Positions 16,005-24,078 are shown, numbered from the stretch's first letter. The stretch is DNA of 41,309 nt from an uncultured Akkermansia sp. (GCA_904502165.1 CAJGDB010000008.1:1-41309); one strand, 5' to 3'. Notes: generated from the letters alone by a model not told the origin. Numbers and translations: made by a program.

Positions 16005-18404
16005 TTATGCGGCAGGTTCACCGAATACATACAAGCCATTTGCGTGGAACACCTCAGGACCACCGGGACGCAGCACGCGCACATACAATGCTTTCGGACG
16101 TTCATTTTCCAGATTGAAGCGGATAATATAGTTCCCCGTGTTCGGTATGGGTTCTCCGGCATCATGCCAATCGTCATCTCGCCCGGTATCTGACACCTGC
16201 ACCCTGACCGGACGGAAACGCCCGATAAGACTCCAGTCATTGGTACCGGCCAGCACAACTCCCGTCACAAATGCATGCTTGGGCAGCTTCACTGCTATCC
16301 ACGGATTATTTTCGCGGGCCGTATGAATTCTGCCACCCTTCCTGGTCAAGAGACCGGAGTGCGTGTGGGGTTCATCCCACTGGCTTGTACTACTGGCAAA
16401 GGGAAGTCCACCCTCAGATACGAGTTTCCCGGCAAATGGGACAATTTCCGGGATTTCAGCACTCCCGTGAATTTCCTTCGGATCAATCATCTTGCTGATT
16501 GAATAGAACGTACCGGTATCGCGTGATTTTTCAGCAGCCAGCACAAAGCCGCCCAACATTCTGGCACGCTGGGCAGAATCCAGGTCCTTACTATCAGCCA
16601 GGGTCTGAATCATCGACTCTCTGAGCTTCTTCTGCCCATTTTCGCTAAGTGAACCGGCAATCCTGTTACCCCAGGACATCATCGTGCCGGAATAAGCATC
16701 ATGCGGAGCAGCGGCTTTCAACACATTGAGATAGAATGCCGTCAGGGTAGCCTCCGTATCTCCCCCTTGTTTTTTGCAGGCCTGTAACTGTGCATCGGCA
16801 AAGTTTTCCACATACCAGCGATCCGGTCCCATGCGTTCGGCTTTTTTCCAGAACAGAGCACAAGCGTCCATCAGGTCATCAGCACTCATGCCGCTATCTG
16901 CCATACCGTTGAGAATACCGCGCTTAAGAAGCTCAGCTGCCTGTTCGGGGAATTCCCCGGCCATACCGAGGCACAGGCGAGAGTTGAGTTTTTCCCATGC
17001 TGCCGGCTGCTTGGGGCAGCTTTCTTTCAGGAATGCCGTATATTCACGCCACATAGAATAATTCAAGGGCGCAGCCTTGGCCGCCCGCTCATAGCAGGTA
17101 AGCGCCTTATCCATATCTTTTTTCTGCCGATACATTGCGCCCAGAATGCGATAGGCATTGGAAAGGCGTGTTTTGGTCTCATTTTTCTTATCGTACAAAG
17201 CATCGGCAAGATGCAGGGAGCTGAAGGTATGATTACCCTCCCATGGGGTCCAGTGAAGGCCGCGCTCCCAGGTCAAGGAATAGGCCGGGGTCCAATGCCC
17301 GTTCACCAGGACGATGTAGGCGCAGTGCCCAGGCTCACCATTGGTCAGCGCAGGAACACCGTTGGCACAAGCCGCAGCTGCTCCGAAATGCGACAACCCA
17401 CCGCACACACCACCCACATACTTGGTCAGCGCCATGTGGTTATCAGTCCACACTCCTTCCCAGGGGGCAAAATAATGAGCTCCGTGAATACTGTCGCCAT
17501 AGACATTGTCCAGTATGTACCCACAGCGCCAGCAGCTGGAGGGATACTGCCAATCCGGCAGGTGCACATTATTGAGAGCCCATTCAAATGCAGTCACGGT
17601 ACCCGCGCGGTGATTCGGTTTCCACCCACAAGCCACGCGTCGCTGGTGGAGCGGCAGGTCATCGAACGATGCGTTCAGGCGCCCCTGCCGCCAATATTTC
17701 AGATAGTACCGGGCGCGGTCGATGGCATCCACGGTCTTGATATCATAACGAGCATATTCCAGAGCGAGGGCCGTGGTCGTATCGCGAGCCACTCCTTTCT
17801 TCAGCGCCTTGGAGTCATCTGCCGCTATCGAACCTATAATCTGAACCACGCGGGCAAACTTATCCATCTCTCCGGAGAACGCAATCTGCTCCATCCACTC
17901 TGCATCTGCCAGAATAGACTTGAGTACTTTCTCACTCTTGCCCAGGTCAATGGGATGCCGGGATTCTGCCATCAATCTCTTCAAATCTGTTTTGGCGCAG
18001 CTCAGGCGGTAACGGGCGTTTTCCTTCTCATAGCCGCTTTTATCATTCACCTCTTTTTCCAGACGTGCGATTTCATCCTTCTTGTTCTGTATATTCTTCG
18101 TCAGATTTTCATTGAATCTCTTGTTTGCGTCTACCCGCCCGGATTCCAGGTGCGCAAAGTAATACATGTAAAGAAGCCGCAGATTGTCATCGTTCTTGAT
18201 AAAAGCCTGCATTTCCTTTGTATCCAGACCCTCTACCCGATCTGCCAGCGCTGCACCCAGTTGCAGACGCACTTTATCAGGTGATTTCCATGCAGAGGCC
18301 CGGGGAATTGCCACGGCAGATGGTGCGGGCTGCTGCGCAACTGCCGGTAAAGAGCCTCCGGTTATCATTGCGGCCAACGCCAGGGAGATAATGCTGTTTT
18401 TCAT
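16005..18404 (-). CDS. Secreted protein with transglutaminase-like cysteine core and C-terminal discoidin-like domain
   Basis: A 799-residue exported protein. The start at 18404 is preferred because MKNSIISLALAAMITGG is a signal peptide and the longer frame to 18464 includes the promoter. An N-terminal helical/coiled-coil part (to about 150) precedes a papain/transglutaminase-like core with GGVCGGLSHFG (Cys334) and GEPGHCAYIVL (His360), which fit a Cys-His pair; a third acidic residue is not certain. TPR-like helices (around AYRILGAMYRQKKDMDKALT) follow. The C-terminal 140 residues resemble an F5/8 type C domain (NNPWIAVKLPKHAFVTGVVL, ALYVRVLR), usually sugar-binding. Whether the core is hydrolytic, cross-linking or inactive cannot be told. 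Confidence 0.7.
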   Translation of the reverse strand: MKNSIISLALAAMITGGSLPAVAQQPAPSAVAIPRASAWKSPDKVRLQLGAALADRVEGLDTKEMQAFIKNDDNLRLLYMYYFAHLESGRVDANKRFNENLTKNIQNKKDEIARLEKEVNDKSGYEKENARYRLSCAKTDLKRLMAESRHPIDLGKSEKVLKSILADAEWMEQIAFSGEMDKFARVVQIIGSIAADDSKALKKGVARDTTTALALEYARYDIKTVDAIDRARYYLKYWRQGRLNASFDDLPLHQRRVACGWKPNHRAGTVTAFEWALNNVHLPDWQYPSSCWRCGYILDNVYGDSIHGAHYFAPWEGVWTDNHMALTKYVGGVCGGLSHFGAAAACANGVPALTNGEPGHCAYIVLVNGHWTPAYSLTWERGLHWTPWEGNHTFSSLHLADALYDKKNETKTRLSNAYRILGAMYRQKKDMDKALTCYERAAKAAPLNYSMWREYTAFLKESCPKQPAAWEKLNSRLCLGMAGEFPEQAAELLKRGILNGMADSGMSADDLMDACALFWKKAERMGPDRWYVENFADAQLQACKKQGGDTEATLTAFYLNVLKAAAPHDAYSGTMMSWGNRIAGSLSENGQKKLRESMIQTLADSKDLDSAQRARMLGGFVLAAEKSRDTGTFYSISKMIDPKEIHGSAEIPEIVPFAGKLVSEGGLPFASSTSQWDEPHTHSGLLTRKGGRIHTARENNPWIAVKLPKHAFVTGVVLAGTNDWSLIGRFRPVRVQVSDTGRDDDWHDAGEPIPNTGNYIIRFNLENERPKALYVRVLRPGGPEVFHANGLYVFGEPAA

Positions 18405-18429
18405 TTTGTGAAAAAATTTAATATCCCGG

Positions 18430-18457
18430 ATTATACACCTTTCATAATCGAGCTCAA
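18430..18457 (-). promoter_or_regulatory. Promoter of the transglutaminase-like operon
   Basis: TTGAGC (18452-18457), 16-nt spacer, consensus TATAAT (18430-18435) with a TG just before it. The -10 ends 25 nt before the ATG at 18404. The leader has no clear Shine-Dalgarno sequence. Confidence 0.65.
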
Positions 18458-18512
18458 GTTGCAAATGAGGTTCTACCCCGGGAAAGCATTAAAGAGCGAA
18501 TCAAATTATCAT

Positions 18513-18549
18513 AAAAAACGCGCACAACAACGAGGTGCTGTGCGCGTTT
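18513..18549 (-). terminator. Intrinsic terminator after lipA
   Basis: An 11-bp stem (AAACGCGCACA, 18516-18526; complement 18539-18549) with a 12-nt loop, followed on the minus strand by a run of T (18513-18518). It starts 19 nt after the lipA stop. Confidence 0.8.
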
Positions 18550-18567
18550 CAGTAACTTTTCGACTTC

Positions 18568-19485
18568 TCACTTCCGGTTAGCCAGATAGCTGTTCATGGC
18601 TTCCATGATATCCAACTCCGGGCGGAAGGCTGCATCGTGGTGCGAAGAGCGGATAAGCGGTCCGCTGGCTACATGGCGGAAGCCCTTACCGAGTGCTACC
18701 TCGCGCAGCTCGTCGAACACCTCGGGGCGAATGTAGTCGATAACCGGCAGATGGCGGGGGGAGGGGCGCAGGTACTGCCCCATGGTAAGCACCGTCACAC
18801 CATGCTCACGAAGATCGTCCATAGTACGCTCGATTTCATCACGTGTCTCACCCAGGCCGAGCATGATGCCACTCTTCGTGACCACTCGTCCCGGTGCCAT
18901 CTCCAGCGCCCGCTTCAGCATGTGCAGAGAAAGTCGGTACCTGGCACGGAAGCGAACCATGGGCGAGAGGCGCTCCACTGTTTCGAGGTTATGGTTGAAG
19001 ATATGCGGCGCGGCATCCATAACCATAGCAAGAGCCTCCTCGTTGCCCCGGAAGTCTGAGGTGAGTACCTCAAGCACGGTCTGCGGGCTGAGCTCGCGGA
19101 TTCGGCAGATGATTTCCGCAATGTGAGCAGCACCGCCATCGGCCAGATCATCGCGGGTGACCATGGTGACTACGGCGTGGTTCAAGTTCATGTGCGCCAC
19201 GCTCTCGGCAATCTTGCGGGGCTCTTCCGGGTCGAGCGGCTTGGGCTTGGCGGTGCGGGTGGCACAGAATCCACAGGCGCGGGTACAGACATCACCACAG
19301 GCCATGAAGGTGGCGGTGCCATGGCTCCAGCATTCTCCTCGGTTGGGGCACATGGCTTCCTCACACACGGTCACAAGACCATTATCCTTGATGAGGTGCT
19401 GGACATCCTTGAACACCCTGCCTTTCGGCAGTTTCACTTTCAACCAGGAAGGTTTGCGTGCGCTCTGATTCTGTTGGTCTGACAT
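18568..19485 (-). CDS. lipA: Lipoyl synthase
   Basis: A radical-SAM enzyme that inserts two sulfur atoms into octanoylated lipoyl domains of 2-oxoacid dehydrogenases and the glycine cleavage H protein. The 305-residue protein has both [4Fe-4S] motifs: the auxiliary cluster C-x4-C-x5-C (CEEAMCPNRGEC) and the radical-SAM C-x3-C-x2-C (CTRACGFC), plus the late Arg-Ser-Ser-His-His motif (RSSHHD), where RSSYH is more usual. No lipB is adjacent. It starts 33 nt after the stop of a small ribbon-helix-helix gene without an obvious terminator between, so the two may be co-transcribed. The start ATG has no clear ribosome-binding site. Confidence 0.95.
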   Translation of the reverse strand: MSDQQNQSARKPSWLKVKLPKGRVFKDVQHLIKDNGLVTVCEEAMCPNRGECWSHGTATFMACGDVCTRACGFCATRTAKPKPLDPEEPRKIAESVAHMNLNHAVVTMVTRDDLADGGAAHIAEIICRIRELSPQTVLEVLTSDFRGNEEALAMVMDAAPHIFNHNLETVERLSPMVRFRARYRLSLHMLKRALEMAPGRVVTKSGIMLGLGETRDEIERTMDDLREHGVTVLTMGQYLRPSPRHLPVIDYIRPEVFDELREVALGKGFRHVASGPLIRSSHHDAAFRPELDIMEAMNSYLANRK

Positions 19486-19518
19486 GGCTGCGGAGGGAAT
19501 GAATGTTTGACGAAAAAA

Positions 19519-19734
19519 TCAACGAAGCCCCTTGTTGCGGAACCATGCCTCGAGCTCTGCCGCCTCTTTAGGGGTAAGCTGCACAGGTTTGGTCACCTCT
19601 TCAATGAAGCGGGTGAGCAGCTCTGACATGCTGTCGCCTCGCTCCTGTACCAGGTGCGCGAATTTGGCGTGCAATTCGGCATTCAGCCAGAATGTTACCG
19701 GGCGTTTGCGAGCATCTCTCTTTACGGGGGCCAT
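19519..19734 (-). CDS. Small ribbon-helix-helix-type DNA-binding protein
   Basis: A 71-residue protein: a basic start (MAPVKRDARKRP), a short strand VTFWLNAELHAKFAHL and helices MSELLTRFIEEVTK, matching the ribbon-helix-helix layout of Arc/MetJ/CopG-like regulators and antitoxins. No toxin gene follows; the next gene is lipA, 33 nt on. About 520 nt upstream are free of genes and rich in palindromes with GGTGTT/AACACC half-sites, which makes autoregulation an attractive possibility. A promoter is visible 25 nt upstream. The family call is from the pattern only. Confidence 0.65.
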   Translation of the reverse strand: MAPVKRDARKRPVTFWLNAELHAKFAHLVQERGDSMSELLTRFIEEVTKPVQLTPKEAAELEAWFRNKGLR

Positions 19735-19760
19735 AGGACTTACTGATTCTGTTGCCGCTC

Positions 19761-19789
19761 AGATTAACATATCCCCTTGCCCGCCGCAA
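19761..19789 (-). promoter_or_regulatory. Promoter of the ribbon-helix-helix gene
   Basis: TTGCGG (19784-19789), 17-nt spacer, TAATCT (19761-19766). The -10 ends 26 nt before the ATG at 19734. This would also drive lipA if the two genes share an mRNA. Confidence 0.45.
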
Positions 19790-19817
19790 CTATAAACACC
19801 ACAGCTGACACAATGCA

Positions 19818-20086
19818 AATTCGGGTGTTTTAACACCCGAATTCAACCTTTTTCATCTCCTGAAATACACCATTTCGACCTCTATTACAGGTAGCATTAC
19901 ACCTGGTGTTCAAATCTGCTTATCTCTCTGTGTGTTTGCGTCTTGCGTATATGCGCCATACTCATTTTCACCCGATTTGAACACCAGCAACGCAAAAAAG
20001 GCCACTCGCCCCCCCTTTCACCCCATTCCCTGCTGAATCCTGCTTTACCAGGAGCACCCATCTTCAAAGGTGTCTAAACGCCTTTG
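19818..20086. repeat. Cluster of palindromes with GGTGTT/AACACC half-sites
   Basis: The 527-nt space 19735-20261 contains no convincing gene and is richer in A/T than its surroundings. It holds a perfect 12-bp palindrome with 2-nt centre (AATTCGGGTGTT, 19818-19829, complement 19832-19843); a perfect 14-bp inverted repeat CTGGTGTTCAAATC (19903-19916) with its complement at 19974-19987; and a shorter one CAAAGG/CCTTTG (20065-20086). The first two share the half-site GGTGTT/AACACC, which suggests binding sites for one dimeric regulator. The ribbon-helix-helix protein encoded just downstream is the obvious candidate, by inference only. Confidence 0.55.
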
Positions 20087-20218
20087 CACTAAAGAGCCCC
20101 CTCAAAAGCATCTTTCAGCGCAAAAATCCCCTATCAGATACACGGCCGCAACACTCCATCGCCGCCAGAATGGGCGTTTTGAGCCCGTTTTTATTCCTAT
20201 AATACTCTATTTCTGCAT

Positions 20219-20246
20219 ATTATAAAATCCGACAAAAATAGAGCAA
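20219..20246 (-). promoter_or_regulatory. Promoter-like site facing the gene-free region
   Basis: TTGCTC (20241-20246), 16-nt spacer, TATAAT (20219-20224) on the minus strand, just downstream of the MBL-fold gene stop. Transcription would run into the palindrome region, about 480 nt before the ribbon-helix-helix gene. It may be a chance match in A/T-rich DNA, a long-leader promoter or the promoter of an unseen small RNA. Confidence 0.3.
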
Positions 20247-20261
20247 AAACCCATTTTCTAC

Positions 20262-21068
20262 TTATAAATCGATTCTTTCGCCATCGTCTGGCACAAAAAC
20301 CGGTCCGGCGAAATGTTTTGCCGCTTCAGCAGCATAGGACACGCGGCGAGTCGACAGCGTTTCATCCTCGGTGTGGTAAAGCAGGAGATTCTCCACCTCC
20401 AGCTCAGCAGCCAGCCGCCCGGCATCAAGCGCTGTACTGTGGTGCTTCTCGTAGGGTTTGAAACGCGCAGCGTCCTCATAAAGGCAGAAAGCCTCACAAA
20501 GCAACCAGTCAGCCTTCCTGGCGACAGACTCATTCTTTTCATTGTAGGGTTCATCCCCCAGGCAGACGAAGCTCTTTCCATCGGGCAACTCCAACCGGTA
20601 ACCAAACTGCCGTGCCTTGGTCGAACCAATATCAAAAGCTGTACCAGGCATACCGGCGACGGCAAATGACTCCCCGTCTGTAAGCGGAGCAAAGAGGATA
20701 TCGCGTCCGAAATGAGCAGTCACTTTTCCCGGCAGCGTCGCCCGGCAGATTTGCTCCAGCGCAGCCAGTCCCTCAGAATGCCCGTAGACAGTAAGCACGC
20801 CCTCATACTTGCCGGCATTCATCGACTGTGCAATCATACGCACCACCCAGACCACACCGAAAATGTGGTCGGTATGGGTATGGGTCAGGAATATCTCATG
20901 AATACCGGAAAGAGGAATGCCAGCCTGCTGCAACCGCGCCAGAATTCCATTACCGCCACCGCCATCCGTCAGAAAATAACGGGAACCATTCTGCACGGCA
21001 AAGCATGTATTATAGCAGCGGGTCACGGCCGCATTACCGGTACCCAGCACAATAAGGGAGCATTTCAT
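20262..21068 (-). CDS. MBL-fold metallohydrolase, RNase Z-like
   Basis: A 268-residue protein of the metallo-beta-lactamase superfamily. It begins with a strand MKCSLIVLGTGNA, then has the metal motif THTHTDHIFG (HxHxDH), a likely bridging Asp in SFVCLGDEP, and a late HHSTALDAGRLA motif like the C-terminal histidine block of RNase Z/arylsulfatase-type members. It lacks the exosite of tRNase Z, so I do not call it rnz; the substrate is unknown (phosphodiester or sulfate ester are both possible). The start at 21068 is chosen because a promoter TTGAAT-18-TACGAT ends 6 nt upstream; the longer frame overlaps the neighbouring gene and contains no family sequence. Confidence 0.8.
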   Translation of the reverse strand: MKCSLIVLGTGNAAVTRCYNTCFAVQNGSRYFLTDGGGGNGILARLQQAGIPLSGIHEIFLTHTHTDHIFGVVWVVRMIAQSMNAGKYEGVLTVYGHSEGLAALEQICRATLPGKVTAHFGRDILFAPLTDGESFAVAGMPGTAFDIGSTKARQFGYRLELPDGKSFVCLGDEPYNEKNESVARKADWLLCEAFCLYEDAARFKPYEKHHSTALDAGRLAAELEVENLLLYHTEDETLSTRRVSYAAEAAKHFAGPVFVPDDGERIDL

Positions 21069-21074
21069 GCCCCT

Positions 21075-21104
21075 ATCGTACCACAGAACAACACCCGGAT
21101 TCAA
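21075..21104 (-). promoter_or_regulatory. Promoter of the MBL-fold gene
   Basis: TTGAAT (21099-21104), 18-nt spacer, TACGAT (21075-21080); the -10 ends 6 nt before the ATG, predicting a leaderless mRNA. A separate TATAAT (21109-21114) lies upstream without a good -35. Confidence 0.5.
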
Positions 21105-21132
21105 TACCATTATACCAGCATGAAACACCAAT

Positions 21133-22314
21133 TTATTCCGGTTGAACAATAGTGGATCCATCGCGCTGCAATGACAACACATAACGCCCCTGAGGCGTTG
21201 CTGAAAGCCGGCGCTCTGCCACAGAAGCCGGCTGCCCGGAACAATCCCAGAAATACTCTCTGACCAGCTCTCCCTCAGGGGTGTATTCACACACTCTCTC
21301 AGCATAACCACGCGCTGGGTGATTAACTGGCACCCCATCAATCCCACCATAGCATTCCCACTCCTGCAAGCCATTCACATTAAACCTCTGCAAATGCTCC
21401 GTACAAACCTTCCCTCCCCGGCAGGGCTGGCCATCTGCCCCCAGAAAGCGGCGGCGCCTCAACCCATGCGTCAGATAAGTATCGCATTGCAGAACAGCCG
21501 CACCATGCTCAGGGTGCAGAACCGGCGCACCAGACGCATTGTACCAGCTACGGCTCGTACCATCAGGCAGAACCCGGTATTCCTCTCTCGCAATACCATA
21601 GTGGTTATCAGCAAGCTCTCCATTCACGTAATTACGGCGAATAACAGTATTCCCTTCATCTTCATAATCATACACCACGCGCTGCTCACCGTCCGCATTC
21701 ACTACAGGTACGCCATGGGCATCCAGGTACTCCACCTCCTGCAGGTTACCCTCATCATTGTAATGAGTCCTGCTTTCCGCATACCCGGGGAAACGAGGAG
21801 TTACCGCCAGCCTGGCGGCATCGCGAAAGGACACACGCACCAACCGCCCGGCAGCATCATAGTCGAATTCGCGCACAGCCACCCCCTGAGCATCCTCTGC
21901 CAGCGAGCCGTCTGCAGCCCGGTTCTCCCGGCGGCTCAGCAGCGAATCCCCCTTGTAGAACAACCGCTGTTCTGCCACCCTGCTGCCGGGAATGGCAGAC
22001 AGATGCCCTGCCCCATCCATGTATTTCATCGCCTTCAGACGCCCATCTGCCAGATACTCCAGACGCACATGCGGCACCCCGGGTTCGGAAGTCCCCATGC
22101 TGAGCAGACCGCTGGGCGGCTCTGCCCCCGCCGGGTTATGCAGCCCGGCATAATACTGATACCGCGGCACGGCATCATACACCGCCGCATGGTAAATGCC
22201 AAGGCCTAGCACTGCAGCAAACAGACAGACGGCAGACATACTGCCAAGATACTGCCAGGCCGATTCAAAAAGGCGGCGCAGGACACGGCCTGCGCGGTTC
22301 ACAAAGTCACGCAT
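21133..22314 (-). CDS. Membrane-anchored protein with YD/RHS-like repeats
   Basis: A 393-residue protein with an N-terminal membrane segment (about 27-46, SAVCLFAAVLGLGIYHAAVY) and then a series of about six repeats with the pattern of a Tyr-Asp or Tyr-Asn pair, an aspartate-glycine turn and a basic/aromatic strand (FDYDAAGRLVRVSFRDA, THYNDEGNLQEVEYLDAHG, CEYTPEGELVREYFWDCSG). These resemble YD/RHS and related beta-repeats that form extended outer-surface structures. The N-in topology would place the repeats in the periplasm. No toxin domain or cargo is visible. Its stop is 64 nt before the MBL-fold gene. Function unknown. Confidence 0.65.
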   Translation of the reverse strand: MRDFVNRAGRVLRRLFESAWQYLGSMSAVCLFAAVLGLGIYHAAVYDAVPRYQYYAGLHNPAGAEPPSGLLSMGTSEPGVPHVRLEYLADGRLKAMKYMDGAGHLSAIPGSRVAEQRLFYKGDSLLSRRENRAADGSLAEDAQGVAVREFDYDAAGRLVRVSFRDAARLAVTPRFPGYAESRTHYNDEGNLQEVEYLDAHGVPVVNADGEQRVVYDYEDEGNTVIRRNYVNGELADNHYGIAREEYRVLPDGTSRSWYNASGAPVLHPEHGAAVLQCDTYLTHGLRRRRFLGADGQPCRGGKVCTEHLQRFNVNGLQEWECYGGIDGVPVNHPARGYAERVCEYTPEGELVREYFWDCSGQPASVAERRLSATPQGRYVLSLQRDGSTIVQPE

Positions 22315-22323
22315 GCAGGACAG

Positions 22324-22329
22324 ATACTA
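22324..22329 (-). promoter_or_regulatory. Likely -10 of the YD-repeat gene
   Basis: TAGTAT (22324-22329) ends 9 nt before the ATG at 22314. An alternative reading is TATCTG, 17 nt after a TTGAAT and 6 nt before the ATG. A run of nine G (plus strand, 22359-22367) lies just upstream. Confidence 0.35.
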
Positions 22330-22368
22330 ACCGTCTGCATGCCATTCAATACTATATAGGGGGGGGGC

Positions 22369-22644
22369 TCAGCGTGAGCTCTGCAAGCGGCGGTACGCCG
22401 CACGCATGCACAGCAGACTCACCAGCAGCATGAATCCGGTTCCCAGCAGGGCCGGCACCCAGTTCACCTGCTCACCTGCCTGGCACAAACGCACCCACGA
22501 AGCCAGCGGCAGCGCCGCCACCACCACAGCAATGAGCACCCAGGCAATCGACACCGCCACGCGGCGGGCAGCCCGCTGCTGAGGCCGGGAATGCCGGCGC
22601 AGTGTCATTTCCGCATCCTTCTTTTTACGATACTTACCACCCAT
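22369..22644 (-). CDS. Small membrane protein with two transmembrane helices
   Basis: A 91-residue protein (ATG at 22644; a second ATG at 22653 is three codons upstream but sits only 3 nt after the promoter -10). The first third is strongly basic (KYRKKKDAEMTLRRHSRPQQR), followed by two hydrophobic helices (VAVSIAWVLIAVVVAALPLA and WVPALLGTGFMLLVSLLCM) with a short charged loop, so both ends should face the cytoplasm. I do not recognise a family. It is divergent from pgk. The stop is 54 nt before the YD-repeat gene. Confidence 0.6.
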   Translation of the reverse strand: MGGKYRKKKDAEMTLRRHSRPQQRAARRVAVSIAWVLIAVVVAALPLASWVRLCQAGEQVNWVPALLGTGFMLLVSLLCMRAAYRRLQSSR

Positions 22645-22656
22645 AATGTTCATGTA

Positions 22657-22684
22657 ACAATATCACATTCCTTATCATAAGCAA
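22657..22684 (-). promoter_or_regulatory. Promoter of the small membrane protein gene
   Basis: TTGCTT (22679-22684), 16-nt spacer, TATTGT (22657-22662). The -10 ends 12 nt before the ATG at 22644, so the leader is about 5 nt. It points away from the pgk promoter, 40 nt further on. Confidence 0.5.
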
Positions 22685-22724
22685 GCTATTTCGTTTGTTT
22701 TTCATCCAGAACACGCATTTAGCC

Positions 22725-22752
22725 TTGAAAATCGGGGATTTTACGTTAAAAT
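22725..22752 (+). promoter_or_regulatory. pgk promoter
   Basis: TTGAAA (22725-22730), 16-nt spacer, TAAAAT (22747-22752). The leader would be about 60 nt, unlike most genes here. No Shine-Dalgarno sequence precedes the ATG (TAATAGTAACT). Confidence 0.6.
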
Positions 22753-22821
22753 ACGCCGCACGAATTATTGCAGTACGCAATTTTCATTCCAAAACCTTCA
22801 ACCACATAACTAATAGTAACT

Positions 22822-24021
22822 ATGGCTAAACTCACTGTACGCGACCTTGATGTCGCCGGCAAGGAAGTGCTCATGCGCGTTGACTTCAACGTGCCCATGA
22901 AGGACGGCAAGATTACCAACGATGCCCGCATCGTGGCAGCTCTGCCCACCATCAAGTACCTGCTCGAGAACGGAGCCCGCCTCGTTCTCTGCTCCCACCT
23001 GGGCCGCCCTGAGGGCACTGGCTATCAGGCTGAGTTCTCCCTCGCTGCTGCTGCCGAATGTCTCGCCGGCCACCTCGGCAAGCCGGTTGCCTTTGTTCCC
23101 GAGACCATCGGTGAAGCCGCTTCTGCCGCCCGCGCCGCCCTTCAGAATGGCGATGTGATGCTGCTCGACAACGTTCGCTTCGACAAGAAAGAAAAGAAGA
23201 ATGACCCCGAGTTTGCCAAGGCTCTACTGGGCAACGCCACCCTGTACGTGAACGACGCTTTCGGCTCTGCCCACCGCGCCCACGCCTCCACCGAGGGTGT
23301 GACCCACTTCGCAGAGAAGTCTGCCATGGGCTTCCTCATCGAGCGCGAGCTCGAGTACCTTGAGGGCAAGCTCAGCTCCCCCGAGCAGCCCTTCGTGGTG
23401 ATCATGGGCGGTGCCAAGGTATCCGACAAGATTCAGGTGCTCTCCAAGCTCATGGAGAAGAGCCAGACCTTCATCATCGGTGGTGCCATGGCCAACACCT
23501 TCCTGGCAGCCCAGGGCTACGATGTAGGCAACTCCAAGATTGAAGCCGACAAGCTCGACCTCGCCAACCAGATTCTGGCCGATGCCAAGGCCAAGGGCGT
23601 GACCTTCGTGCTGCCCGCCGACACCCGCTACACCTTCAAGTTCGAGGAAGGAGCAGAGACCTTCTGTACCGCTCCCTGGGCTGAGGGCGCTTCCGTTCCC
23701 GCTGAGGGCATGGGCATCGACATCGGTGACAAGGCCATCGAAGAATTCTGCGGCATCCTCAAGGGCGCCAAGACCGTACTCTGGAACGGCCCGCTGGGCG
23801 TGTTCGAGCTCGACTCCTTCGCCAAGGGCACCAAGGCTATCGCCGAATGCCTCGCCGAAAGCAACTGCACCTCCATCGTGGGTGGTGGTGACTCCGTGAC
23901 CGCAGCCAAGAAGTTCAAGGTGGCTGACAAGCTTTCCTTCTGCTCCACCGGTGGTGGCGCTTCCCTGGAGCTGCTCGAAGGCAAGGTGCTTCCCGGCATC
24001 GGCTCCCTCTCCGAGAAGTAA
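22822..24021 (+). CDS. pgk: Phosphoglycerate kinase
   Basis: Transfers phosphate from 1,3-bisphosphoglycerate to ADP in glycolysis. The 399-residue protein has the substrate-binding RVDFNVPM, the hinge SHLGRPEG, GGAKVSDKI and the nucleotide region WNGPLGVFE and GGGDSVTAAKKF, all intact. It is monocistronic: a promoter about 70 nt upstream and a terminator 22 nt after the stop. Its codon usage is strongly biased to C/G third positions, as expected for a highly expressed gene. No gap or tpi gene is next to it. Confidence 0.98.
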   Translation: MAKLTVRDLDVAGKEVLMRVDFNVPMKDGKITNDARIVAALPTIKYLLENGARLVLCSHLGRPEGTGYQAEFSLAAAAECLAGHLGKPVAFVPETIGEAASAARAALQNGDVMLLDNVRFDKKEKKNDPEFAKALLGNATLYVNDAFGSAHRAHASTEGVTHFAEKSAMGFLIERELEYLEGKLSSPEQPFVVIMGGAKVSDKIQVLSKLMEKSQTFIIGGAMANTFLAAQGYDVGNSKIEADKLDLANQILADAKAKGVTFVLPADTRYTFKFEEGAETFCTAPWAEGASVPAEGMGIDIGDKAIEEFCGILKGAKTVLWNGPLGVFELDSFAKGTKAIAECLAESNCTSIVGGGDSVTAAKKFKVADKLSFCSTGGGASLELLEGKVLPGIGSLSEK

Positions 24022-24043
24022 ATCTTCTGGGATACATCCCTTC

Positions 24044-24078
24044 AAAAGCCCGGCAGACACTCGTCTGCCGGGCTTTTT
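24044..24078 (+). terminator. pgk terminator
   Basis: A perfect 11-bp GC-rich stem (GCCCGGCAGAC, 24048-24058; complement 24063-24073), 4-nt loop and TTTTT, starting 22 nt after the pgk stop. Confidence 0.9.

Noticed and set aside
19519..19734. Antitoxin of a toxin-antitoxin pair
   Set aside because: The ribbon-helix-helix protein has no toxin-like neighbour; the next gene is lipA.
20172..20191. Plus-strand terminator (GGGC/GCCC followed by T)
   Set aside because: Only a 4-bp stem, and no plus-strand gene lies upstream to need it.
21069..21374. N-terminal extension of the MBL-fold protein
   Set aside because: It overlaps the YD-repeat gene and its own promoter, and MKCSLIVLGTGNA is a natural first strand.
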